Source of the DNA: Actinomycetes bacterium
Lineage (GTDB): Bacteria > Actinomycetota > Actinomycetes > Propionibacteriales > Propionibacteriaceae
Direction of reading: 5' to 3'
Assembly: GCA_023442485.1 (NCBI GenBank)
Contig: JAEZZG010000063.1
Coordinates: 1 to 35,808, forward strand
DNA length: 35,808 nt
This document shows positions 23,338 to 31,958 of this stretch, piece by piece. Below the pieces are notes generated by a model. That model worked only from the letters and a program-made list of their open reading frames with translations, was not told the origin of the DNA and made no database searches. Position numbers and translations under genes: made by a program. The stretch's first letter is position 1. Every line of letters begins with the position of its first letter.

Positions 23338-25077
23338 ATGCCATCACTGCCCTCCCCGCACATCGTCACCATCGCGGGATCGCCCATCCTCTCCCGGCGG
23401 GGCTGGCGCTTCAAACTCGGCGGCTTCACCTCCCTGATTACTCTCATCTTCGCCGCCACCACCTTCGTCCTTAGCTGGTTCCCGTCCGTCCTCCCCCGAA
23501 CCGGCATCTTCCAACTCATCATCACCGTCCTTTGCGTCTGCGTCGGCACCGGAGCGGGCATGGCAATCGGGTTTGGGCTAGACATCGTGACCAGACGACG
23601 TCACTCTCGGCGCTGGTGGTGGCCAGAACCCGTCGGCTACACCCTCGTCGGCGTCTCGGCGCTGGCTATCGTCTCCACCCCGGTGCTGGCGACTTCGTGG
23701 CAGCGTCGTTTCTCCGAGGCGGTCGGGCTTCCCTCATATTCGCTACCTTCAGGCCTCGCGGCAGCCACTGCGGCGCTGATCCTCTCCGTCGCCGTAGTCG
23801 TTCTCCTAGCCCACTTCTTCCGACTCTCCCGCTATTTTTCCGCCCCACTGCTTCGCTGGATGTCGCACCGGACGGCGAAAGTGGTGGGGTTGATGCTCTT
23901 CCTCGTGGTGGGCTGGGTGGCGGCCGGCTTGATCTGGTCGGTCGTCCTCTCGTCCGGGACGCGCTACTGGGTGGCGACCCATCCCCAGGAAGAAACCTGG
24001 TTGACGGCGCCGACCGTCTCGGAAAAATCTGGCTCCCCTGAGTCTTTCGAGAAGTGGAAGAACCTTGACTCCCAGGGCCGCTCCTTCGTCGCCAAGGGGG
24101 CCTCCCGGCAAGACATCGAGCGGGTAACCGGGCGGAGCGCCAAGGAGCCGATCCGGGTCTATGCGGCGTTGAACTCTCGGTCCATCTCCGAGACCGCCTC
24201 AGCCGCTGTTGCAGAATTGTTGCGCACCGACGGTCTATCGCGTTCCTACCTCTTGATTGTGACGACGACCGGTGCCGGTAACGTCAACCACTGGGCAGCG
24301 ACAAGTTTTGAATATCTGACTGGTGGCGACTGCGCGATCATCGGTATTCAACACTCGACGATTCCGTCGGCCTTCCAGTTCTTCGATAAGGAGTCGACGT
24401 CGATCGAGGCATCGACTGAGCTGTTCAGCCAAGTCACAGAGCAAGTCAATCGCCTCCCCGTCAATGCCCGCCCCAAGATTTACCTCCACGCCGAATCCAT
24501 CGGTGCCTACGGTGCGCAAACTAGCTTCACCTCGGTTGAGTCGATGCTCGACCAAGTCTCTGGTGCGTTGTGGATCGGCACCCCAGGTTTTACCAAGATG
24601 CAGGCGTCACTACTGCAACAGCGGGTGCCGTGGGTGGCGAAGGCACTGTCTCGCGTCATCCTTCTCGATGACCGCTGGCTCGATGACCCGGTCCAGTTCG
24701 CCTGCGGCCCAGAGGAGATCGACACCTTGACCAGGGCCGGTGCTCGCTGGGGTGACAAGCGGATTCTCTACCTATCTCACCGTTCCGACCCAGTGGCGCA
24801 GTGGAGTTGGACCCTGATGGTTCACCCTGGAGATAACCCCACCCTGGTCTCAGTCGGCTCCGACAAACCCGTCGATTGGCCTCGCCTTCCGTGGATTCCG
24901 GTGGTGACGTGGATTCAGCACACCTTCGATCTGAGCGGCGGAATGGCCACCCCAGCCGGGGAAGGCCACATCTACCGGGCCGGAGAGTTCGTCCCCGCCT
25001 GGGTCGCTGTGCTGGGGCTTGATCCTGACGCTGACTACGCACCGATCATTGACGCCGTCAGTGGCCAGCACGGTTAG
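23338..25077 (+). CDS. Membrane alpha/beta-hydrolase (Abhydrolase_9 family)
   Basis: Actinobacterial membrane hydrolase of unknown substrate. About five hydrophobic helices occupy residues 29-205 (Abhydrolase_9 N-terminal region), and the C-terminal half is a hydrolase domain. Likely catalytic residues: nucleophile Ser 387 in HAESIGAYG, Asp 484 in SHRSDPVA and His 544 in GEGHIYR, in the right order for an alpha/beta fold. The elbow reads A-E-S-I-G rather than the textbook G-x-S-x-G. YLLIVTTTGAGNVN (304-317) and ALWIGTPGF (410-418) also recall the family. 579 aa. It is divergent from dnaK and shares the HspR control region. It ends 58 bases from the convergent alcohol dehydrogenase. Confidence 0.85.
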   Translation: MPSLPSPHIVTIAGSPILSRRGWRFKLGGFTSLITLIFAATTFVLSWFPSVLPRTGIFQLIITVLCVCVGTGAGMAIGFGLDIVTRRRHSRRWWWPEPVGYTLVGVSALAIVSTPVLATSWQRRFSEAVGLPSYSLPSGLAAATAALILSVAVVVLLAHFFRLSRYFSAPLLRWMSHRTAKVVGLMLFLVVGWVAAGLIWSVVLSSGTRYWVATHPQEETWLTAPTVSEKSGSPESFEKWKNLDSQGRSFVAKGASRQDIERVTGRSAKEPIRVYAALNSRSISETASAAVAELLRTDGLSRSYLLIVTTTGAGNVNHWAATSFEYLTGGDCAIIGIQHSTIPSAFQFFDKESTSIEASTELFSQVTEQVNRLPVNARPKIYLHAESIGAYGAQTSFTSVESMLDQVSGALWIGTPGFTKMQASLLQQRVPWVAKALSRVILLDDRWLDDPVQFACGPEEIDTLTRAGARWGDKRILYLSHRSDPVAQWSWTLMVHPGDNPTLVSVGSDKPVDWPRLPWIPVVTWIQHTFDLSGGMATPAGEGHIYRAGEFVPAWVAVLGLDPDADYAPIIDAVSGQHG

Positions 25078-25111
25078 CCGACCGAACGGGTTTTCACTCA
25101 AGGAAGGGCCA

Positions 25112-25126
25112 CCCCGACGCTCGGGG
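25112..25126. terminator. Small hairpin between convergent genes
   Basis: CCCCGA-CGC-TCGGGG, a perfect 6-bp stem with a 3-base loop, in the 58-base gap between two converging stop codons. Possibly a bidirectional terminator; it has no U-run. Confidence 0.4.
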
Positions 25127-25135
25127 AACGCCGGC

Positions 25136-26275
25136 TTAGCAGGCGTCAGCCAGGATCGCGGCGAGCTCGTCTCGGGTCAGTTTGATCGGGTTCCCCTTCA
25201 TCGAGGACGCCCTTTCTGCCCCGTCAAGGGCGGCATCATAGTCTTGTGGTTTCAACCCCAGGTCGGTGAGGGTGCCAACTTGGAGGATGGAGACAGTCTC
25301 GTCGATCCATTCGATAGCGGCCTCGGCGGATGCGGTGCCGGTGAGTGCCTGCCCCGCCCAGCTATAGCGTTCAATGGCGGGATTGTGGCGGTCGCGACGT
25401 TTCATCACGTCGAGGTTGTGGCGTGAGCAGTGGGCAAGGAGGGCACCGCAGATCTTGCCGTGGGGTGCCCCGGTGAGGCCGCCGAGTACCCCGGCGAATC
25501 CGTGCACCGCCCCGAGTTTCGCATTAGCTAGGGAGAGGCCGCCCATCAGTGAAGACACCGCCATGTCTTCTCTGGCTTTGCGGTCGCTACCGTCGAGGAA
25601 GGCTTGACGCAACCCCTTCGATGCTCGGCGTAGCCCCTCGAGGGCGAAACCGTCGGTCATCGGGTTAGCCATGTGGCTGGTCAGCGGTTCGACGCATTGG
25701 GTGAGCGCGTCCAGGCCACTCGAAGCGGTCACTGAGGCTGGGCAGTCGATGGTCAGTTCAGGATCAACGATGACGATCCTCGGCAGCATCGTCGCCGACC
25801 GCAGCGACACCTTGACTCGGTGTTCGGGCGAATACATCACGGCGTTGGCGGTGACTTCGGCACCCGTCCCCGAGGTGGTCGGCAGGGCGATCACCGGGAG
25901 GCCAGGTTGGACCAAGGGTTTGGCGTCGCCGATCACCTCTGCATAGTCGAGCGGGTCTCCGCCGTTCGCTGCCAGCACTGCGACCGCCTTGGCTAGGTCG
26001 AGAACCGATCCGCCGCCAATGGCGATGACCACGTCCACTTGATTTTCTTCGGCGGCTCTCATCCCGCGCCTGGCGTCTCCCATCTCAGGCTCGTGCCCGA
26101 CTTGAATCTGGGCGACGACGGGAAGCCCTTCGGTGAGGTGTGCGACGCGCTCTGGGTGGGAACCTGTGACGAGGAGTGCGCGGCTACCTAGTTCTTTGAC
26201 GGCGTCGCCGAGTTCGCGGGAGCGGCCGTTGCCGAAGCGGATTGATCCTGCGGTGGTGAAAGTGAAAGTGGTCAT
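25136..26275 (-). CDS. Iron-containing alcohol dehydrogenase family protein
   Basis: NAD(P)-linked group III-type alcohol dehydrogenase; substrate uncertain (aldehydes, diols or maleylacetate-like). Cofactor motif GGGSVLDLAK (87-96); LPTTSGTGAEVT (131-142). Metal ligands of the family are found at D189 (GLDALT), H258 (GAVHGFAG) and H272 (GAPHGK), but the fourth position, normally His four residues after the Asp, is Gln 193 (DALTQ). The same substitution occurs in a known branch of the family, so the enzyme may still be active, perhaps with altered metal preference. 379 aa, full length. The ATG has no clear Shine-Dalgarno. A 9-bp direct repeat (GGATAGGCA twice, 26295-26312) lies in its upstream region. 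Confidence 0.9.
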   Translation of the reverse strand: MTTFTFTTAGSIRFGNGRSRELGDAVKELGSRALLVTGSHPERVAHLTEGLPVVAQIQVGHEPEMGDARRGMRAAEENQVDVVIAIGGGSVLDLAKAVAVLAANGGDPLDYAEVIGDAKPLVQPGLPVIALPTTSGTGAEVTANAVMYSPEHRVKVSLRSATMLPRIVIVDPELTIDCPASVTASSGLDALTQCVEPLTSHMANPMTDGFALEGLRRASKGLRQAFLDGSDRKAREDMAVSSLMGGLSLANAKLGAVHGFAGVLGGLTGAPHGKICGALLAHCSRHNLDVMKRRDRHNPAIERYSWAGQALTGTASAEAAIEWIDETVSILQVGTLTDLGLKPQDYDAALDGAERASSMKGNPIKLTRDELAAILADAC

Positions 26276-26372
26276 GGATCACAGTTTGCCACCTGGATAG
26301 GCAGGATAGGCAGGTTAGCCGGTATCTTCGGCAGAAACCCGCGCCGGTAGTGATCGGGTGATTCGTTAAATA

Positions 26373-26410
26373 CCACGGTGGGGCTGGGTCAGTTCCCAGC
26401 CCCACCGTGG
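26373..26410 (-). terminator. Strong terminator of ppdK
   Basis: A perfect 16-bp stem (26373-26388 / 26395-26410) with a 6-base loop, about 40 bases past the ppdK stop. On the minus strand it is followed by TATTTAA. It separates ppdK from the downstream alcohol dehydrogenase. Confidence 0.9.
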
Positions 26411-26450
26411 TGGAGATTTCATGCGTCACTGTCTAGTGACGCTCTCGCGG

Positions 26451-29102
26451 CTACTTCTTCTGAGCCAGGGCGGCCTTCGCGGCGGCGAAGCGGGCGATCG
26501 GCACGCGGAATGGTGAGCAGGAGACGTAGGAGATTCCGGCGGTCTGGAAGAACGCGATCGAATCCGGGTCACCACCGTGCTCACCGCAGACGCCTGCGGT
26601 CAGGGACGGCTTGGTGGAACGGCCCTTCTCGACACCCATCTTCACGAGCTGGCCGACGCCGTCGACGTCAACGGAAGCGAAGGGGTTCTTCGACAGTACA
26701 CCCTGCTCGACGTATTCACCGAGGAAGCCGTTTTCGGCGTCGTCACGGGAAATACCGAGGGTGGTCTGGGTGAGGTCGTTGGTGCCGAAGGAGAAGAAGT
26801 CGGCGTACTCGGCGATCTCGTCAGCGGTCAGAGCGGCGCGAGGCAGCTCGATCATGGTGCCGATCTCGTAGTTCATGTCTTCCTTGCCGGCCTTGGCGAG
26901 TTCGTCCTTGACGGCAGCCTCGACGATTTCGCGCTGACGCTTGATCTCGGCCTGAACACCGACGAGCGGAATCATGATCTCGACTTCGACGGTCTCGCCT
27001 TCACGCTCCAACACGGCCAGGGCAGCGCGGATGATGGCGCGGGCCTGCATGTCCGGAATCTCCGGGTAGAGCATGGCCAGACGGCAACCACGGGTACCGA
27101 GCATCGGGTTCTGTTCGTGGAGCTTCTTGACCTGAGCGAGGGTGAGACGTTCGGCTTCGAGTTCAGCCTCGGGAGCGCCCTTGAGTTCGAGCTCTTGGAC
27201 CTTCATGGACTGTGCGGTGTAGTTGGGCAGGAACTCGTGTAGCGGCGGGTCGAGCAGACGAACGATGACCGGTAGGCCCTTCATAGCGGTGAAGATGCCT
27301 TCAAAGTCGGCCTGCTGCATCGGCAGAATCTCTTCGAGGGCTGCAGCACGCTGTTCGGCGTTCTCGGCAAGGATCATCTTGCGCACTGCGGGGAGGCGAT
27401 CCTGAGCCATGAACATGTGCTCGGTGCGGCTCAGGCCGATACCTTCAGCGCCGAGTTCACGAGCCTTGGCGGCGTCGTTGGTGTTGTCAGCGTTGGCACG
27501 CACACCCATGGTGCGGACCTCGTCTGCCCAGTCGAGGACGTTGAGGAAGTCCTCGTTCATGCGCGGCGGGATCAGCTTCAGGCCGGTCGCGAAGACGTCA
27601 CCGGTGGAGCCGTCAAGGGAGAAGGTGTCGGCTTCGGTGTAGACCTTGTCGCCAATGGTGACGCAACGGTTGTCAACGTCGATCTTGATCTCGGTAGCGC
27701 CAGAGACACAGGGCTTGCCGAAACCACGAGCCACCACAGCAGCGTGAGAGGTCATGCCGCCGTGAGCGGTGAGCACACCCTGGGCTTCGAGGACGCCGTG
27801 GATGTCGTCCGGGGTGGTCTCGTAGCGGACCAGGATCACCTTTTCGCCAGCTTTGCCGCGCTCGGCAGCGTCTTCAGCGGTAAACACCAAGGTACCGACT
27901 GCAGCACCCGGGGAGGCGGGTAGGCCCTTGACCACGGGGGATTCGCTGTGGGACGGGTCGAAGGTGGGGTGGAGGAGCTGGTCAAGCTGATCAGCTTCGA
28001 TGCGCTCGATACCCTGCTCCTTGGTGATCAGGCCTTCGGAGACGAGGTCGGACGCGATCTTGACGGCGGCAGCGGCGGTGCGCTTGCCGTTGCGGGTCTG
28101 CAGCATGTAGAGCTTGCCATTCTCGATGGTGAACTCCATGTCTTGCATGTCGTGGTAGTGCTGCTCCATCTTGGTCATGGTGTCCAGGAGTTCCTGGTAG
28201 GCCTCGGGCAGAACTTCCTTCAGCTCTTCGAGCGGACGCGGGGTGCGGATACCGGCAACGACGTCTTCACCCTGAGCATTGGTGAGGAATTCGCCGTAGA
28301 GTTCCTTGCTGCCGGTGGAGGGGTTGCGGGTGAAGCACACACCGGTGGCGGAGTCATCGCCGCGGTTACCGAAGACCATCTGCTGAACGTTGACGGCGGT
28401 GCCAAGCTCGGCGGAAATACCGTTGTGCTTGCGATAGACGTCAGCGCGCGGGTTGAGCCAGGAGCGGAACACGGCGTTGACTGCGCGCATCAACTGCTGC
28501 TTCGGGTCGGAAGTCCACGAGCCGCCGAGAGCGTCATTGCTGATCTTCTTGAAGGTATCGACGAGGCCCTTGAGGTCTTCAGCAGTGAGATCGGTGTCTG
28601 CGGTGACGCCACGATCTTCTTTCAGCTTGGTCAAGGCATCTTCGTAGAGGTGCTGGTCAACACCTTCGACGACCTCGCCGTACATCTGGATGAAGCGGCG
28701 GTAGCAGTCCCACGCGAAACGCTCGTTCTGAGCTGCGTCACCGACGGCCTTGACGGTTTCGTCGGAGATACCCAGGTTGAGGATCGTGTCCATCATGCCC
28801 GGCATGGAGATCACAGCGCCGGAGCGGACGGAAACAAGCAGTGGCTTTTCCGGGTCGCCGAGCTTGCGGCCGGTGCGTTCTTCGAGACGAGCGAGAGCTT
28901 CGTTGATCTGGCCTTCGAGGTCAGCCGGCCATTCGCCGTTCTGCTTCATGGTGGCCACACACGCTGCGGTGGTCACGGTGAAAGCGTCGGGAACCGAAAC
29001 CCCTGCACGCTTCATTTCTGCCAAACCGGCACCCTTACCGCCGAGGATCGGCTTCATGTCGGCGCTACCCTCAGAGAGGTCATACACCCATTTTTCTGAC
29101 AC
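26451..29102 (-). CDS. ppdK: Pyruvate, phosphate dikinase
   Basis: Interconverts pyruvate + ATP + Pi and phosphoenolpyruvate + AMP + PPi at the pyruvate/PEP node; in propionic-type metabolism it can serve either glycolysis or gluconeogenesis. The N-terminal ATP-grasp domain starts WVYDLSEG with GGKGAGLAEM. The swivelling phosphohistidine domain has GGMTSHAAV with His 453 and the regulatory-type Thr 451. The C-terminal PEP/pyruvate barrel carries GVCGEHGGDP with catalytic Cys 839. 883 aa. The start is a GTG with AAGGAG about 8 bases upstream; the frame runs 22 codons farther but without conservation. A single-gene transcript ending at the strong terminator at 26373-26410. No PDRP-type regulatory protein is beside it. 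Confidence 0.97.
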   Translation of the reverse strand: MSEKWVYDLSEGSADMKPILGGKGAGLAEMKRAGVSVPDAFTVTTAACVATMKQNGEWPADLEGQINEALARLEERTGRKLGDPEKPLLVSVRSGAVISMPGMMDTILNLGISDETVKAVGDAAQNERFAWDCYRRFIQMYGEVVEGVDQHLYEDALTKLKEDRGVTADTDLTAEDLKGLVDTFKKISNDALGGSWTSDPKQQLMRAVNAVFRSWLNPRADVYRKHNGISAELGTAVNVQQMVFGNRGDDSATGVCFTRNPSTGSKELYGEFLTNAQGEDVVAGIRTPRPLEELKEVLPEAYQELLDTMTKMEQHYHDMQDMEFTIENGKLYMLQTRNGKRTAAAAVKIASDLVSEGLITKEQGIERIEADQLDQLLHPTFDPSHSESPVVKGLPASPGAAVGTLVFTAEDAAERGKAGEKVILVRYETTPDDIHGVLEAQGVLTAHGGMTSHAAVVARGFGKPCVSGATEIKIDVDNRCVTIGDKVYTEADTFSLDGSTGDVFATGLKLIPPRMNEDFLNVLDWADEVRTMGVRANADNTNDAAKARELGAEGIGLSRTEHMFMAQDRLPAVRKMILAENAEQRAAALEEILPMQQADFEGIFTAMKGLPVIVRLLDPPLHEFLPNYTAQSMKVQELELKGAPEAELEAERLTLAQVKKLHEQNPMLGTRGCRLAMLYPEIPDMQARAIIRAALAVLEREGETVEVEIMIPLVGVQAEIKRQREIVEAAVKDELAKAGKEDMNYEIGTMIELPRAALTADEIAEYADFFSFGTNDLTQTTLGISRDDAENGFLGEYVEQGVLSKNPFASVDVDGVGQLVKMGVEKGRSTKPSLTAGVCGEHGGDPDSIAFFQTAGISYVSCSPFRVPIARFAAAKAALAQKK

Positions 29103-29403
29103 TACAGAATCTCCTTCGATTGATCTGACACGCTGAGAAACGTGTAGACATGTCCATCTGTCACGCAAACAGTGACGGCACCTAGACGACTGGGAAGTTA
29201 TGCATCGCCCCTAGCACAGGCTGGGTACTCTGCCACGTCCGGCCACAACCTCTAGTTTATGGCGTCAACCCAAATCGTGCATCTTGTCGCTCATTCCACG
29301 AACTAAATTTCCATACTTCCCATCTCGGTGCGCCATTCGGGTCACCTGGTCGCAGACGGCCACCGTCACGGACACAACCGGGTTGAGCCGCACCTTGGCC
29401 GGG
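29103..29403. other. Divergent intergenic region, ppdK / YwiC-like
   Basis: About 300 bases carrying the 5' leaders of two divergent genes. The only structure noted is a 5-bp dyad GTCAC-N7-GTGAC (29160-29176), about 60 bases upstream of the ppdK start. No open frame here has coding character, and a ppdK promoter could not be fixed. Confidence 0.4.
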
Positions 29404-29409
29404 TAGAAT
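29404..29409 (+). promoter_or_regulatory. Candidate leaderless -10 box (TAGAAT)
   Basis: TAGAAT, a strong -10, with 6 bases to the GTG at 29416 and no Shine-Dalgarno. It supports the GTG as the true start of the YwiC-like gene. Confidence 0.5.
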
Positions 29410-29415
29410 CACGGT

Positions 29416-30297
29416 GTGAAGATCACCCCTGACGTCAACCCTGCCCCTGCAGCCGCCCGGACTCGTCGTGGTCGCAGTCTGGGGGCCTGGGTCCCCAAGC
29501 AGCATGGAAGTTGGGCGATGGCGGCGATCCCGCTCATCCTCGGCTTGATATTCGTCCCGGCCCACACCAGCTTCGCCCCGGTTCACGTCGCAGTCGCCCT
29601 GCTTTGGATCAGCGGCTATTTCTGGTTCAACACCATCTCGCTGTGGATCAAAACGGCGCCCTCTCGACGCACGTCACTGAAGGCCCCCTTATTCACCTAC
29701 ACCGGGCTAGTCGCTGCCTTCGGTGTCCTCTCCTTGCTATTGGGTTTATCTACCTTCGGGGTGAGGATTCTGCTGTGGCTGGCCTGGTTTGGCTTATGGA
29801 TCGCCTTGTTCTTCTCGCAGGCTCTCACACGTCAAGAGCGTTCTATGTTGTCGGGGCTGTCCACGATTGTCGCCGCGTCTTCGTTGATCCTGGTGCTTAC
29901 CTGTCTCGACCCGACTGTGTTGTGGCTGGACTGGGGGCGCACCAAGGTCGATGTTTTCCTCACTGTTTTGATTTCGGGCTATTTCATCGGGACGGTCTTG
30001 GTCGTCAAGACGGTTGTGCGCAAGCGCGGCAGTCGCGGCTGGCTGGTTGCGTCCTGGCTCTATCACCTCGTCTTGTCTGCGATCCCGCTGCTGGTCTCGA
30101 TGGATCACTCAATCGCTAGCCGGCTATGGATGGCCTGGAGTGGGCTATTCGTTGCGGTTCTCGGCCAATCCGTCTTCTTCCCGCTGGCTCAGTCTGCCGG
30201 TCGCGAGGTGACTCCTCGTGTCGTTGGGGTGACCCAGGTGGGTTTGTCCCTGGCGGTGTTTGCCCTCGCCGTCGTCACCCACTTCCGCCTCACCTAA
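29416..30297 (+). CDS. YwiC-like integral membrane protein
   Basis: Polytopic membrane protein of unknown function matching the YwiC-like family by its N-terminal motif WVPKQHGSWAM (25-35) directly before the first helix, and by roughly eight to nine hydrophobic helices over 293 residues. The family is common in actinobacteria and bacilli. KQHG and the conserved TAPSRRTSLKAP loop (80-91) are the main soluble conserved parts. GTG start, probably leaderless. The DUF1015 gene follows after 48 bases but has its own promoter-like box. Confidence 0.8.
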   Translation: MKITPDVNPAPAAARTRRGRSLGAWVPKQHGSWAMAAIPLILGLIFVPAHTSFAPVHVAVALLWISGYFWFNTISLWIKTAPSRRTSLKAPLFTYTGLVAAFGVLSLLLGLSTFGVRILLWLAWFGLWIALFFSQALTRQERSMLSGLSTIVAASSLILVLTCLDPTVLWLDWGRTKVDVFLTVLISGYFIGTVLVVKTVVRKRGSRGWLVASWLYHLVLSAIPLLVSMDHSIASRLWMAWSGLFVAVLGQSVFFPLAQSAGREVTPRVVGVTQVGLSLAVFALAVVTHFRLT

Positions 30298-30333
30298 CTG
30301 CCCATCCATCGGCATGCGCAACAGATGGTTTGA

Positions 30334-30339
30334 TAGCTT
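30334..30339 (+). promoter_or_regulatory. Candidate leaderless -10 box (TAGCTT)
   Basis: TAGCTT with 6 bases to the ATG at 30346 of the DUF1015 gene; no Shine-Dalgarno. Confidence 0.4.
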
Positions 30340-30345
30340 AGGTCC

Positions 30346-31593
30346 ATGCCTCGTTTTGAGCCTTTCCGTGCGATCCGCTATGCCGCGTCACTCGACCTCA
30401 CCGACGTCGTCGCCCCACCGTACGACGTCCTCTCTTGCGAGCAGGTGGAGGCTTTGGCGAGTCGGCACCCTGCCAATATCGTCCATGTCGATGTGCCGTC
30501 CGGCGACGACGACAGGTATCGCCGCTCCGCTGAAACCCTCAGTGACTGGGTGAATCGCGGGATCATGGTGATTGACGACGAGCCGTCGTTCACGATCTAC
30601 CGGATGTCTTTTACCGACGCGACCGGCACCCAGCGCTTGATCAGCGGCGTCTTCGGCGGTCTTGAGGTGGTTGACCAGGACGCGGGCGGGGTTCTCCCCC
30701 ATGAGCGCACCACGCCGAAAGCGAAAACTGACCGCCTCGATCTGACCCGCGCTACCGGCACCAACACCTCCGCGGTTTGGGGGCTGTCGTTGGCGTCCGG
30801 GCTCACCGAAGCCCTCGCCGAGCCTGGCGAAGAGATTGGGCGGGTCTGCATTGACGGGGTGGAGCACTGGGTTGAGCGCGTCACGGATCCGTCGAGGATC
30901 GCCGCTATTTCGCGCATTGTTAGCTCCGACGATGTCTTGATCGCTGACGGCCACCACCGCTATGCCATCTCGCGCACCTACCGGGATGAGGTTCGTGACG
31001 GAGCCGGCGACGGCGGCGAGGCGGAGCTGGTGCTGACCTTCGTCAACGAGTTGATCGCCGACCAGCTCTCGATTGAGGCGATCCACCGAATCTACGATGG
31101 TCTGTCTTTCGACGTGCTCATGGATGCATTGAGTGAGAGTTTCGAGGTTTCGCCGCTGGGGCGTCCGTCGGCGGATTTGGATGGCTCGGTGCTGGCGGAG
31201 ATGGAGCAGTCTGGACGCTTAGTTGCGCTCAGCCCTCACGGCGACGCGTGGTGGTTGATGCCGATCGCAGAGAGGTTCGAGGGGGTCCGCAATCTTGACG
31301 GCGCCTACCTCGAACACGCCTTGCGCGATGTTGACTACGAGGTCACCTATCAGCACGGGCTAGCGGAGATGGTCGCCGAGGTACCCAACCACGGCGGTGG
31401 GGTGCTGATCCGTCCCACCGGCATTGATGAGATCATGCGCACCGGTCGCGAGCGTCTCCTCATGCCACCTAAATCGACCTTCTTTACGCCGAAGCTACTG
31501 ACGGGCTGGGTGATTCGTCCCACAAACCCGTTACCGGACGCGAAGCAGGCAGTCACGCAGGACCGTCTGGATCTAATCGACAAGGCGAAATAG
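30346..31593 (+). CDS. DUF1015 family protein
   Basis: Soluble protein of a widespread, poorly understood family (DUF1015). Conserved blocks: APPYDVLS (23-30), LPHERT (117-122), ADGHHRYAIS (200-209; HHRY is the family's hallmark) and MPPKSTFFTPKL near the C-terminus. The histidine-rich HHR core suggests a nucleotide- or phosphate-handling enzyme, but no reaction is established here. 415 aa, full length. The last 37 or so codons have a degenerate second copy at 35281-35388, downstream of the inserted transporter cassette. The start is set at the ATG that follows the TAGCTT box. Confidence 0.92.
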   Translation: MPRFEPFRAIRYAASLDLTDVVAPPYDVLSCEQVEALASRHPANIVHVDVPSGDDDRYRRSAETLSDWVNRGIMVIDDEPSFTIYRMSFTDATGTQRLISGVFGGLEVVDQDAGGVLPHERTTPKAKTDRLDLTRATGTNTSAVWGLSLASGLTEALAEPGEEIGRVCIDGVEHWVERVTDPSRIAAISRIVSSDDVLIADGHHRYAISRTYRDEVRDGAGDGGEAELVLTFVNELIADQLSIEAIHRIYDGLSFDVLMDALSESFEVSPLGRPSADLDGSVLAEMEQSGRLVALSPHGDAWWLMPIAERFEGVRNLDGAYLEHALRDVDYEVTYQHGLAEMVAEVPNHGGGVLIRPTGIDEIMRTGRERLLMPPKSTFFTPKLLTGWVIRPTNPLPDAKQAVTQDRLDLIDKAK

Positions 31594-31737
31594 CGACGAT
31601 CGCGACGCGCGTTGCAGCTGTTCCTTTTTCACGAGATAGTTCATACCCGGTGAGCAAGGAGCTTCTTCTGTGTGTCGATTCATGCGAGCATCAATGACAC
31701 GCATTTCCACGGATAGGGCCTCTTCACGATGGCGTAG

Positions 31738-31746
31738 TGCTATGCT
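31738..31746 (+). promoter_or_regulatory. Extended -10 promoter of the cobalamin cassette
   Basis: TGC-TATGCT, an extended -10, ends 5 bases before the first base of the riboswitch P1 stem, so the transcript would begin essentially at the aptamer. No good -35 is visible, as is usual for extended -10 promoters. Confidence 0.55.
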
Positions 31747-31751
31747 CGTTT

Positions 31752-31908
31752 TGGCTGAATGCTTACCTGCACATGTAGGGAAGTCCGGTGCGATTCCGGT
31801 ACTGACGCGCAGCGGTAATGGTGACGGCCTCAACGTAGCCACTGGGTAGCAGATCTACCTGGGAAGGGTTGGGCGCCGAGTGATCCGAGTCCGAAAACCT
31901 ATCAGCCA
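31752..31908 (+). ncRNA. Cobalamin riboswitch
   Basis: Aptamer closed by a perfect 7-bp P1: TGGCTGA (31752-31758) with TCAGCCA (31902-31908). Inside are the conserved GGGAA (31778-31782), the CCGGTGCGATTCCGG hairpin, the ACTGACGCGCAGCGGTAAT core and a 3' B12-box-like AGTCCGAAAACCT. It senses adenosyl- or other cobalamins and would lower expression of the downstream importer when the vitamin is plentiful. The next hairpin (31923-31943) overlaps sequence complementary to the following Shine-Dalgarno. Confidence 0.93.
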
Positions 31909-31922
31909 CTTCTTATCCGTAC

Positions 31923-31954
31923 GAACTTCCGCGTCTGAAGTTCTACTTGGAAGG
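31923..31954 (+). promoter_or_regulatory. Candidate riboswitch expression platform
   Basis: GAACTTC (31923-31929) pairs perfectly with GAAGTTC (31937-31943), loop 7. The CTTCC within 31926-31930 is also complementary to GGAAG (31949-31953) in the Shine-Dalgarno of the leader ORF at 31959. The two pairings exclude each other, suggesting a translational switch. This is inferred by eye, without folding energies. Confidence 0.45.
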
Positions 31955-31958
31955 CACC

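Noticed and set aside
27948..29099. 383-codon open frame antisense to ppdK
   Set aside because: Shadow of the GC-biased ppdK codons, which are unambiguous by motif; no independent start signal.
29160..29176. GTCAC-N7-GTGAC dyad upstream of ppdK as a CRP/GlxR site
   Set aside because: The half-sites are in the wrong orientation for the TGTGA-N6-TCACA consensus and only 5 bp long.
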